Below, piece after piece: positions 1 through 5,605 of a stretch of 11,271 nt of DNA; within the stretch, counting starts at the first letter, position 1, and each line of letters begins with the position of its first letter. The position numbers and the translations under genes are program-made. This DNA comes from Bacilli bacterium (lineage in GTDB: Bacteria; Bacillota_I; Bacilli_A; RF39; UBA660), in NCBI GenBank assembly GCA_017476705.1, contig JAFUZI010000003.1, positions 1 to 11,271 of the forward strand, read 5' to 3'. The notes beneath the pieces are model-generated. The model saw nothing but the letters and a program-made list of their open reading frames with translations, was not told the DNA's origin and ran no database searches.

Positions 1-238
1 AATTTATTACTGGTGCTGTTACATCTATATCATCACAGTTATTATATATTTGTAAATTACCTTTTGTTCCTGCTACACAGTATTTACCATCTGATATATA
101 TTCAGCATATATATCTTTTTCTCCTCTTATGATTAAGTTTCCTTCGTTTGGAGCTTTTCCTTTAAATGGAAGTTTATCATTATTTGAATTAATACATGAC
201 TCGCCATTACAAGAAAATGTAACAGGATATGTAAGTCC
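1..238 (-). pseudogene. Continuation of the prepilin frame beyond the TAG, open to the left edge
   Basis: Reading on past the TAG in the same frame gives 79 sense codons with no stop, running off the window. It encodes plausible secreted-domain sequence: GLTYPVTFSCNG, then KLPFKGKAP, EYISDGKYCVAG and NLQIYNNCDD. It has four cysteines that could form disulfides, typical of the globular part of small Gram-positive pilin-like proteins. No ATG, GTG or TTG lies in frame, so it cannot easily be translated by itself. The simplest reading is one pilin gene broken by a single nonsense change, either a real mutation or an assembly error. Readthrough is a less likely alternative. The true C-terminus is outside the window. 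Confidence 0.6.
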
Positions 239-433
239 CTATCCTTGATGATCAGCTGAGTATTTTATTATATAATTTTCTCCTGCTGATATTAAATTAT
301 TTACTGATTCTTTAAATGCTTCTTTTCTAGTTCTTTCAACTATTCCTGTAATAGTTGGATAAGCAATTAAAGATATTATTGCTAGTATAACTATTACTGC
401 AAGAAGTTCTATTAATGTAAATCCTCGTCTCAT
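239..433 (-). CDS. Type IV pilin-like prepilin, N-terminal part, ended by an in-frame TAG
   Basis: The protein begins MRRGFTLIELLAVIVILAII, the classic class III signal of type IV pilins and pseudopilins: a short basic leader, a Gly before the prepilin peptidase site, then F-T-L-I-E and a hydrophobic helix that anchors it in the membrane and packs into the pilus core. I chose the ATG at 433 because AAGGTGG lies five bases upstream; a GTG at 442 overlaps that Shine-Dalgarno site. The reading ends at TAG (239-241) after 64 codons, but the same frame stays open to the window edge (see the 1-238 entry), so this is probably the front of a longer gene. In Gram-positives such proteins belong to Com-type or Tff-type pseudopili. 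No assembly ATPase or peptidase is in the window, so the exact system is unknown. Confidence 0.7.
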   Translation of the reverse strand: MRRGFTLIELLAVIVILAIISLIAYPTITGIVERTRKEAFKESVNNLISAGENYIIKYSADHQG

Positions 434-455
434 ATATACCACCTTATCTTAGTTA

Positions 456-461
456 ATTATA
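456..461 (-). promoter_or_regulatory. Extended -10 promoter for the prepilin gene
   Basis: The minus strand has TGCTATAAT, a perfect TGn-extended -10 box, about 22 bases upstream of the start codon. The -35 position (479-484) is only a T-run that belongs to the preceding terminator, so the extended -10 would carry recognition. The Shine-Dalgarno AAGGTGG follows at 434-440. Confidence 0.6.
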
Positions 462-476
462 GCATATTAAAATAAA

Positions 477-501
477 TAAAAAAAGACTTATTTAAAGTCT
501 T
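477..501 (-). terminator. Intrinsic terminator of the nfeD-SPFH operon
   Basis: On the minus strand AAGACTT and AAGTCTT form a hairpin with a short A/T loop, followed by a run of T. It starts at the stop codon of the SPFH gene and separates that operon from the prepilin gene. Confidence 0.75.
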
Positions 502-1393
502 ATTTTGTTTTATTTGTATTAAGCATTTCTTTAATAGTAGTTCCAATAGTTGCGACATTTGTTAAATCAGATGGAACTATTATTTTTGTAGATTGTCCAT
601 CAGCTAGATTAGCAAGTGCTTCAAATCCTTTTAAAGTAAGTACAGAATTATCAGCTTTAGCGTCTTTTAGAAGTTTAATACCCTCAGCTTCTGCTTGTTT
701 TATTTTAATTAAAGCTTCTGCTTCACCTTCAGCGATTTTAATTTGTGACTCTTTTTTAGCCTCAGCTCTTAATATAGCACTTTCTTTTTCACCCTCAGCA
801 ATTAAGATACTTGATTTCTTTTCTCCTTCTGCTTGAAGTATTTTTTCTCTTCTTTCACGTTCTGCACGCATTTGTTTTTCCATTGCTTCTTGAATATCTC
901 TAGGTGGAATAATATTTTTAACTTCAACTCTATTAACTTTAATTCCCCATGGATCTGTTGCTTCATCTAATATAGCACGCATTTTAGAGTTTATTATATC
1001 TCTTGATGTTAGAGTTTGATCTAACTCTAATTCACCAATTATATTACGAAGTGTAGTTGCTGTTAAATTTTCAATAGCATTAATTGGGCTTTCTACACCA
1101 TATGTATATAATTTTGGATCTGTTATTTGAAAATAAACAACTGTATCTATTTGCATAGTAACATTATCTTTTGTAATAACTGGTTGTGGTGCGAAATCTT
1201 TAACGATTTCTTTTAAAGTAACAGTTGATGATACTCTATCAATAAATGGTATTTTAACATGTAGGCCATTACCCCATGTTTGACTATATGAACCTAGTCT
1301 TTCAATTACATATGCTTTAGCTTGTGGAACAATTTTAATGTTTGGTACAACTAAAGCAAGAATTAATATTAGAATAATAATTAATATATCCAT
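500..1393 (-). CDS. SPFH/band 7 (stomatin-like) membrane protein
   Basis: A 297-residue protein with an N-terminal membrane anchor (about residues 2-17, nearly all I/L/V), then a band 7/SPFH domain (about 20-180: VIERLGSYSQTWGNGLHVKIPF, split here as VIERLGSYSQTW and GNGLHVKIPF, is the usual signature). A long Ala/Glu/Lys coiled-coil region follows (about 180-250; repeats of AEGEKES and AEAEG). Length and order match the QmcA/stomatin/paraslipin group. Such proteins oligomerise at the membrane and organise microdomains or quality-control proteases. The start has a strong site, AGAGGAGG, placed over the end of nfeD, and the two genes are two bases apart. That SPFH plus NfeD pairing is widely conserved and supports a joint membrane role. 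The exact client is not predictable from sequence. Confidence 0.9.
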   Translation of the reverse strand: MDILIIILILILALVVPNIKIVPQAKAYVIERLGSYSQTWGNGLHVKIPFIDRVSSTVTLKEIVKDFAPQPVITKDNVTMQIDTVVYFQITDPKLYTYGVESPINAIENLTATTLRNIIGELELDQTLTSRDIINSKMRAILDEATDPWGIKVNRVEVKNIIPPRDIQEAMEKQMRAERERREKILQAEGEKKSSILIAEGEKESAILRAEAKKESQIKIAEGEAEALIKIKQAEAEGIKLLKDAKADNSVLTLKGFEALANLADGQSTKIIVPSDLTNVATIGTTIKEMLNTNKTK

Positions 1394-1395
1394 AC

Positions 1396-1818
1396 TTATT
1401 CCTCCTCTATTTTCTCTACTTTTAATTTTGTACTATTAATTTCTAGTACTTTAACAATTTCGCCAGCACTTATTTTTTTATTTGCTGTTGCACTCCACTC
1501 TTTTCCATCAACTTTAACAGCTCCAATTTTATTTCTTGAAATATCTTCTGTAACAATACCTTCCATACCAACAATTCTATCTAAATTAGTTTTTTCATGA
1601 TGTTCTTTAACTAATTTATCAAGTGTTTTTTTAGTAGTTACTAAAAATATTGTTCCAAGTATAACAAAAATTGAAAACTCTATTTCAAAGGAATCAATAA
1701 AGAATGATGTAATAAGAGCTACTATAGCACTTGCTACATACCATATTGTAACTAGGTTTATAGTTGCAACTTCTATGATAGAAAGCACTAAAATAATTAT
1801 AACCCAAAACAAACTCAT
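1396..1818 (-). CDS. NfeD-family membrane protein with C-terminal OB-fold
   Basis: A 140-residue protein with two to three hydrophobic segments in the first half (about 3-20, 24-40 and 46-62), followed by a soluble C-terminal domain. The motif MEGIVTEDI and the segment AVKVDGKEWSA near residues 85-110 are typical of the NfeD OB-fold. Its length fits the short NfeD form that lacks the ClpP-like protease domain. NfeD proteins interact with SPFH proteins; the SPFH gene follows directly, so the two are probably co-translated. The start is supported by AAGGAGGG at 1823-1830. A promoter lies just upstream. Family assignment is firm; the precise role is inferred from the partner. Confidence 0.85.
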   Translation of the reverse strand: MSLFWVIIILVLSIIEVATINLVTIWYVASAIVALITSFFIDSFEIEFSIFVILGTIFLVTTKKTLDKLVKEHHEKTNLDRIVGMEGIVTEDISRNKIGAVKVDGKEWSATANKKISAGEIVKVLEINSTKLKVEKIEEE

Positions 1819-1836
1819 ACTACCCTCCTTATTTAA

Positions 1837-1865
1837 ATTATACTATTAACGTCTTGTAAATACAA
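1837..1865 (-). promoter_or_regulatory. Promoter of the nfeD-SPFH operon
   Basis: TTGTAT (1860-1865) and a perfect TATAAT (1837-1842) are separated by 17 bases on the minus strand. The -35 box abuts the T-run of the upstream operon's terminator, so the two operons are packed end to start. Confidence 0.6.
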
Positions 1866-1867
1866 CA

Positions 1868-1897
1868 AAAAAAGTTATACACAGGTATAACTATTTT
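1868..1897 (-). terminator. Intrinsic terminator after the coiled-coil gene
   Basis: GTTATAC and GTATAAC form a seven-base-pair stem around a four-base loop, followed on the minus strand by seven T. The TAG stop of the coiled-coil gene (1891-1893) lies inside the hairpin, which shows that TAG is a genuine stop codon in this genome. Confidence 0.8.
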
Positions 1898-2907
1898 GTT
1901 TTAGTAGCATCAGCTAAATTATTATCTACTGGAGACATTGCTTGACTAATTAATTCCCATTTTTGTTCAAATACTTTAAGTCTTTCAATTTCTTTATCTT
2001 TTACATCTAACTCCATTTTATTTGCTTCAATTAAAGAATTTAGTGATATAACATTATCATTTAGTTCATTAATCTTAGAATCTTTTTCTGTAATTGTTTT
2101 ATTAGCATTTTCTAAATCATTTGTTAGTAATGTATTTTTATTATTAAGTTCCTTAATTTTATTGTCTTTAGCCTCAGCATCTTTACTTGCTGCTACTAAG
2201 GCTTGTTCGCTCTTTAATGTAATTTGCTCAATTTTAGCTTTATCTTGTTCAGTTTGTTCCTTTAAAGCATTTTGATATTTATTTGATAAATCATCAATTT
2301 TAGTAGCATACATGGCTTTAATATTTTCAATAAGTTCTTTATTAATATTAGTCATTTCAGCATTATATTTTGATATAAATTCACTAATTTTTGTCTCTAT
2401 TTCATCAGATACTGATGGAGTCATTTCTTCTTTAACTTCTGGTTTATCAGCACTTACAGGTTCTTCTTTTTCAACACTATTTGCTTCAATTGGTTTAATT
2501 TCTACTTCATTAGAAGCTTTTTCTTTTTCTTCAATCTTAGATAATTTTTCTTCATTAGAAGCAATAGTTTTCTTTAAAAAGTCTGTTACTTTTTCATTAG
2601 TTTTTAAGTCATGTTCATCTTCTTTAATTCCTTTAGCAATTTTCTTTAATTCAGTACCATTAGCTTCAATTTTTATAGCTTCATTTAAATCATCTTTGTA
2701 TGCTTCTAAACTTTCTTCAATTTCTTCTTTTTCTTCAACTCTTTTACTTAAACTATCATTCAATAATAAATTAATTTTTTCTAAGTAATATTTTCTAATT
2801 TTATCAATTATAGAAAGATTAGCTTTACTTTTATTTGATCCAGTAATCTTATTTTTTAAATTTCCAAGAATATCTCCTGCTTTTTTAATATTTATTTCAT
2901 TAAGCAT
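1891..2907 (-). CDS. Coiled-coil protein of unknown function
   Basis: A 338-residue, highly charged protein rich in Lys, Glu, Asn and Ile, with no signal peptide or membrane helix. Residues about 35-130 and 165-320 look like long alpha-helical coiled coils (for example KEEIEESLEAYKDDLNEAIK and DNKIKELNNKNTLLTNDLEN). They are joined by an acidic, Pro/Val-containing linker near 135-165 (KPIEANSVEKEEPVSADKPE). A short non-helical tail ends the protein. No enzyme motif is visible. It starts two bases after the DUF1292 gene with a ribosome site (AGAAGGG) inside that gene's last codons, so the pair is likely translated together. A cytoplasmic scaffold or cell-architecture role is possible but is only a guess from the fold. 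Confidence 0.75.
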   Translation of the reverse strand: MLNEINIKKAGDILGNLKNKITGSNKSKANLSIIDKIRKYYLEKINLLLNDSLSKRVEEKEEIEESLEAYKDDLNEAIKIEANGTELKKIAKGIKEDEHDLKTNEKVTDFLKKTIASNEEKLSKIEEKEKASNEVEIKPIEANSVEKEEPVSADKPEVKEEMTPSVSDEIETKISEFISKYNAEMTNINKELIENIKAMYATKIDDLSNKYQNALKEQTEQDKAKIEQITLKSEQALVAASKDAEAKDNKIKELNNKNTLLTNDLENANKTITEKDSKINELNDNVISLNSLIEANKMELDVKDKEIERLKVFEQKWELISQAMSPVDNNLADATKTK

Positions 2908-2909
2908 AA

Positions 2910-3167
2910 TTATTCATTCCCTTCTTTAACAATGCTATTCATAACATTTTTAACCATAGTCCAATCTTCAGGAGTTATTTTTTCAAATACATTTTCACCA
3001 TTCTCTGTTCTAACCATTGAAGAATATAAAATAATCATTCCTTTTTCATCAGTTTCATTAAATGTATAAATTATAAAATTCTTATTATCTTTTTCAAAGC
3101 ATAAAACTACTTCTGCTTCTCTTTCAACTCCATTTTGATCTGTTACTTTAATCATTTCTTTTGTCAT
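2910..3167 (-). CDS. DUF1292 family protein (YrzB-like)
   Basis: An 85-residue acidic protein that fits the DUF1292 pattern: an opening strand with DQNGVEREAEV, a Phe-containing strand (KNFIIYTFNE), a second block with IILYSSMVR, and a C-terminal helix (PEDWTMVKNVMNSIV) matching the family's W-x-M-V-x-x-V-x-N ending. Bacillus YrzB has the same size. In many Firmicutes the family sits with yrrK/yrzL-type genes, and its function is unresolved. Here it instead leads a two-gene unit with a coiled-coil gene. The start at 3167 follows GGGAGG by seven bases. Confidence 0.8.
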   Translation of the reverse strand: MTKEMIKVTDQNGVEREAEVVLCFEKDNKNFIIYTFNETDEKGMIILYSSMVRTENGENVFEKITPEDWTMVKNVMNSIVKEGNE

Positions 3168-3194
3168 ACACTAACCTCCCAATTATTCATATTA

Positions 3195-3223
3195 ATTATA
3201 GCACAAGATAAATATCTAATCAA
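3195..3223 (-). promoter_or_regulatory. Promoter of the DUF1292/coiled-coil operon
   Basis: TTGATT (3218-3223), 17 bases, then TATAAT (3195-3200) preceded by TGC, making a TGn-extended -10. The leader to the ATG is about 20 bases. Confidence 0.7.
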
Positions 3224-3241
3224 TAATAAATATCTGAATTT

Positions 3242-3270
3242 AAAAAAATAACCCAGTCACAATGACTGGG
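3242..3270 (-). terminator. Terminator of small RNA 1 (and of recG readthrough)
   Basis: CCCAGTCA and TGACTGGG form a perfect eight-base-pair stem with a three-base loop, followed on the minus strand by TTATTTTTTT. It is also the first terminator downstream of recG. Confidence 0.85.
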
Positions 3271-3340
3271 CATTCAGGGGGTTTTATAATCACTCTCAAC
3301 TAAATATCGTAAGAGTGCGTGCGTGAGTTAGTATCACGCT
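3242..3340 (-). ncRNA. Candidate small RNA 1, between recG and the DUF1292 gene
   Basis: A consensus promoter and an intrinsic terminator bracket a transcript of about 99 nt with no ORF. From the predicted start it folds as hairpin GCGUG/CACGC (nine-base loop AUACUAACU), hairpin CACUCU/AGAGUG (15-base loop containing CGAUAUUU), a single-stranded stretch AUUAUAAAACCCCCUGAAUG, and the terminator hairpin. C-rich open stretches of this kind are how many Gram-positive regulatory RNAs reach Shine-Dalgarno sequences (known from FsrA and RoxS/RsaE). It resembles no RNA family I can name. It could alternatively be only the 3' untranslated region of recG, but the promoter argues against that. Confidence 0.65.
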
Positions 3341-3346
3341 ATTATA

Positions 3347-3375
3347 ATTATATTTAAATTACCCCCTATTGTCAA
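3347..3375 (-). promoter_or_regulatory. Consensus promoter of small RNA 1
   Basis: Perfect TTGACA (3370-3375), exactly 17 bases, perfect TATAAT (3347-3352) on the minus strand, starting just after the recG stop codon. A second TATAAT follows at 3341-3346. This is the best sigma-A promoter in the window, and the next gene has its own promoter downstream, so it must drive something else. Confidence 0.8.
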
Positions 3376-3379
3376 ATTA

Positions 3380-5302
3380 TTAAGATGTAATATTTAATTC
3401 ATCTAAATATGGTGTAACATCATTATTTTTTATAAAGTTTTCACTGTCTTCTTTAGCCATTAAAAGTATTTTATAATCATTTTTTAAATTGGCAATTTTA
3501 AATTTCATATCGCCGCTTTGTCTAAGGCCAAATAAATCTCCACTACCTCTAAGGCGAAAATCTTCTTCACTAATTTTAAAGCCATCTGTTGTTTTAGTAA
3601 GAACATTTAATCTTTCTGTTTCTTTATTTGATATTAATATACAGTATGATTGAATAGTATTTCTTCCAACGCGTCCTCTTAATTGATGAAGTGTAGATAG
3701 ACCAAATCTAAAGCTATCAAAAATGACCATCATTGTTGCATTTTTAACATCAATTCCAACTTCTATAACTGTCGTACTAATAAGTATTTGAATCTCATTA
3801 TTTTTAAATTTATTCATGACTTCTTCTTTTTCTATATCAGTCATTTTACCATGAAGTATACCTATATTATAAAGCTTTCCAAAAGCCTTATTCATGTTTT
3901 CTTCAAGTTCATATATATTTTTTAAATCTGACTTATCACTTTCTTCTATTAAAGGAGCGATTATATATGCTTGATGCCCTTGTTTTAATTCTTTATATAT
4001 ACTATTTAAAACATCTTTCATATCACTTTCTTTTTTTAAAGTTGTAATAATATCTTTTTTTCCACCTGGATTGGTTTTAATACTTGATACATCCATATCT
4101 CCATAAAGAGTTAGTGCATAAGTCCTAGGTATAGGTGTTGCACTCAAATATAAAACATCTGGAGTTGTACCTTTATTTTTTAAAGATGATCTTTGATTTA
4201 CGCCAAAACGGTGTTGCTCATCTGTTATAACAAGTCCTAAATTATTATATTCTACATCATCAGATTGAAGTGAATGTGTACCAATTATAAAATCATATTC
4301 TCCAGATTTTATTTTTTTTAGAATTTCTAATTTTTCCTTTGCTTTTATCTTACCTGTTAAAAGGCATACATTTATATTATAATTCTTAAATATATTTTTT
4401 ATATTATTATAATGTTGTTCTGCTAAGATTTCTGTTGGCGCCATCAATGCGCTTTGATAACCACTTAGATAATTTATATACATTGATATAATTGCAACTA
4501 TAGTCTTACCGCTTCCAACATCACCTTGAACAAGTCTATTCATCCTTTTTTCACTTACTAAATCATCATATATGTCTTTCACTGTTTTATCTTGATCAGG
4601 TGTTAATGTAAATGGTAATTTATTTATAAATTCATTAACTAAATTATAATCAACTACTCTTTTTAATCCTTTTTTTATTTCTTTGTTAGTCTTTAAATTA
4701 TTCATCTTTAACATAAATATAAATAACTCTTCATATTTAAGTCTTCTTATTGATTTTTTTAAATCATTTAAATTTTTAGGATTATGAATGTTTTTTATAT
4801 CAATTAATTTATCATTAAATAAATATTTTTCTTTTAAAAAAGATGGTATATAGTCTTTTATTTCAATATTATTTTCTAATAATTCTTTTATATATTGTTC
4901 TAGCTGATTATTAGATAATCCATAAGTTGTATGATAAACAGGTTCTATAGTATCTTTTAAAATACTTCCAAATCTAAGTTCTGATGCAACTATCGAATTA
5001 TGTATTTTATCGTATTTGCCGATTACTGTAACATATGTACCTATATTAAGCTTATTTTTTAAAAAACCTCTATTATATATAGTTACATTCATTAAATTAG
5101 ATCCTGTATTTAATTTAAATCTCATTTGATCTAATTTAGACTTAAATCTAAAGAGTGTTGGTGTATTTTCTATATATCCATCCATTACTATTCTATCTTT
5201 ATCCATTAAAGAATTTAAATCACTTCTTTTTATTAAGTTATATCTAAATGGATAAAAGGTTATTAAGTCATATATATTATAAATACCCAATTTATTAAGC
5301 AT
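3380..5302 (-). CDS. recG: ATP-dependent DNA helicase RecG
   Basis: RecG unwinds stalled replication forks and branch-migrates Holliday junctions. From the ATG at 5302 the protein has 640 residues: an OB-fold wedge domain (about 35-150), then two helicase lobes. Visible motifs are Walker A GDVGSGKT (about 260-267), Walker B DEQH (about 361), SATPIPRT (about 390), RGRVGRN (about 540) and the RecG-specific C-terminal segment LRGSGDLFGLRQSGD (about 580-595). Family members usually begin about 15 residues earlier with a D-x-K-G-I-G-P-K segment. That segment is encoded here in frame (5303-5347) but without ATG, GTG or TTG, so initiation may be at ATC (5345-5347); see findings. The ATG at 5302 has a weak site, AAAAGG, seven bases upstream. 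The gene has its own strong promoter and is flanked by candidate small RNAs. Confidence 0.93.
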   Translation of the reverse strand: MLNKLGIYNIYDLITFYPFRYNLIKRSDLNSLMDKDRIVMDGYIENTPTLFRFKSKLDQMRFKLNTGSNLMNVTIYNRGFLKNKLNIGTYVTVIGKYDKIHNSIVASELRFGSILKDTIEPVYHTTYGLSNNQLEQYIKELLENNIEIKDYIPSFLKEKYLFNDKLIDIKNIHNPKNLNDLKKSIRRLKYEELFIFMLKMNNLKTNKEIKKGLKRVVDYNLVNEFINKLPFTLTPDQDKTVKDIYDDLVSEKRMNRLVQGDVGSGKTIVAIISMYINYLSGYQSALMAPTEILAEQHYNNIKNIFKNYNINVCLLTGKIKAKEKLEILKKIKSGEYDFIIGTHSLQSDDVEYNNLGLVITDEQHRFGVNQRSSLKNKGTTPDVLYLSATPIPRTYALTLYGDMDVSSIKTNPGGKKDIITTLKKESDMKDVLNSIYKELKQGHQAYIIAPLIEESDKSDLKNIYELEENMNKAFGKLYNIGILHGKMTDIEKEEVMNKFKNNEIQILISTTVIEVGIDVKNATMMVIFDSFRFGLSTLHQLRGRVGRNTIQSYCILISNKETERLNVLTKTTDGFKISEEDFRLRGSGDLFGLRQSGDMKFKIANLKNDYKILLMAKEDSENFIKNNDVTPYLDELNITS

Positions 5303-5347
5303 TTTAATGCCTTTTGGGCCTATACCTTTTATATCTATAAGTTCGAT
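5303..5347 (-). other. recG: Probable N-terminal extension of recG, possible AUC start
   Basis: Fifteen codons directly in frame upstream of the recG ATG encode I-E-L-I-D-I-K-G-I-G-P-K-G-I-K, matching the conserved first residues of RecG. An AGTGGTG sequence, resembling a Shine-Dalgarno site, ends five bases before the ATC at 5345-5347, the position where homologues would have their Met. A stop codon (TAA) lies seven codons further upstream and no standard start codon lies between. Confidence 0.5.
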
Positions 5348-5355
5348 AGTATCAC
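5347..5355. repeat. TAGTATCAC 9-mer, copy in the recG leader
   Basis: The same nine bases occur on the plus strand at 3329-3337 (inside sRNA-1), 5347-5355 (recG leader, over its ribosome site) and 5501-5509 (inside sRNA-2). A related GTATCACACT at 7934-7943, upstream of the thioredoxin-like gene, matches 5503-5512 over ten bases. On the recG and sRNA-1 transcripts the word reads GUGAUACUA; on sRNA-2 it reads as the complement. It may be an RNA pairing site or a protein operator. Confidence 0.55.
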
Positions 5356-5368
5356 CACTTTCAAATTA

Positions 5369-5397
5369 ATGATATCAAACAACTGTTCGTATGTCAA
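5369..5397 (-). promoter_or_regulatory. recG promoter
   Basis: Perfect TTGACA (5392-5397), 17 bases, TATCAT (5369-5374, five of six matches). Transcription would begin near 5361-5362, giving a leader of only about 15 bases before the ATC. This limits where recG translation can start. Confidence 0.75.
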
Positions 5398-5400
5398 CAT

Positions 5401-5437
5401 TATACTTAAAAAAATAATTTTTTTTAAAGTTAAAAAC
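5401..5437. promoter_or_regulatory. A/T-tract region between divergent recG and sRNA-2 promoters
   Basis: This stretch is almost pure A and T, with a near-perfect inverted repeat (TTAAAAAAA facing TTTTTTTAA) and the small palindrome AAGTTAAAAACTT. It lies directly upstream of both -35 boxes, the position of UP elements, so it may stimulate both divergent promoters. Confidence 0.35.
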
Positions 5438-5466
5438 TTGACTTTATTTGATTTTGGATGTAGTAT
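5438..5466 (+). promoter_or_regulatory. Promoter of small RNA 2
   Basis: TTGACT (5438-5443), 17 bases, TAGTAT (5461-5466) on the plus strand, with a TATATA directly following. Predicted start near 5471-5473, just before the first hairpin. It is divergent from the recG promoter. Confidence 0.6.
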
Positions 5467-5518
5467 ATAAAGCACCAGTTCGGAAATGTCGAATTGGTGC
5501 TAGTATCACACTAGCCAA

Positions 5519-5547
5519 CCCCTTTTTATTCTTTTATGAAACTGTTC
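5519..5547 (+). repeat. Pyrimidine-rich element, copy A (within small RNA 2)
   Basis: CCCC, five T, ATTCTTTTATG, AAA, CTGTTC. It matches copy B at 5606-5645 in order and orientation, except for a 12-base hairpin insertion in copy B and a changed spacer before CTGTTC. Confidence 0.65.
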
Positions 5548-5573
5548 TCAGGGGGAACAGTTTCTATTTTTTT
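5538..5573 (+). terminator. Terminator of small RNA 2
   Basis: GAAACTGTTC and GAACAGTTTC form a perfect ten-base-pair stem with loop TCAGGGG, followed by TATTTTTTT. There is no T-run in the other direction, which fixes the strand as plus. Confidence 0.8.
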
Positions 5574-5575
5574 AC

Positions 5576-5601
5576 AAAAAAAATGATATATTATATATCA
5601 T
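5576..5601 (-). terminator. Terminator of small RNA 3, possibly bidirectional
   Basis: ATGATATA and TATATCAT form a perfect stem with a three-base loop. The minus strand then has eight T; the plus strand has five T, so it may also back up the sRNA-2 terminator. Confidence 0.65.
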
Positions 5602-5605
5602 TTTT

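Larger units (their letters stand above)
5471..5573 (+). ncRNA. Candidate small RNA 2, divergent from recG
   Basis: About 103 nt, bounded by a promoter and an intrinsic terminator, with no credible ORF. Structure: an 11-base-pair hairpin (GCACCAGTTCG with CGAATTGGTGC, one G-U pair, loop GAAATGT), a second hairpin (GCTAGT/ACTAGC, loop ATCAC) that shares two bases with the first, an open pyrimidine-rich linker (CCCC then TTTTTATTCTTTTAT), and a ten-base-pair terminator hairpin with loop TCAGGGG. Its layout (two hairpins, C-rich linker, terminator) resembles sRNA-1. Its open parts are complementary to sRNA-1, to the recG leader and to sRNA-3. I recognise no known RNA family. Confidence 0.6.

Noticed and set aside
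239..241. TAG as a reassigned sense codon genome-wide
   Set aside because: TAG ends the coiled-coil gene at 1891-1893 within a terminator hairpin, so it acts as a stop here.
2312..2788. Plus-strand ORF of 158 codons
   Set aside because: It is the Ser/Leu/Phe-rich shadow of the Lys/Glu-rich coiled-coil gene on the other strand, with no ribosome site.
3242..3367. Single large riboswitch closed by the AGGGGGT/ACCCCCT stem controlling the DUF1292 gene
   Set aside because: The stem's outer half lies inside a perfect promoter, and the DUF1292 gene has its own promoter after the terminator, so a cis-acting riboswitch is not needed. No known riboswitch core was seen.
5536..5586. Sixteen-codon plus-strand ORF within small RNA 2
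   Set aside because: No ribosome site, begins at the terminator stem and runs through it; not credible as a toxin peptide.
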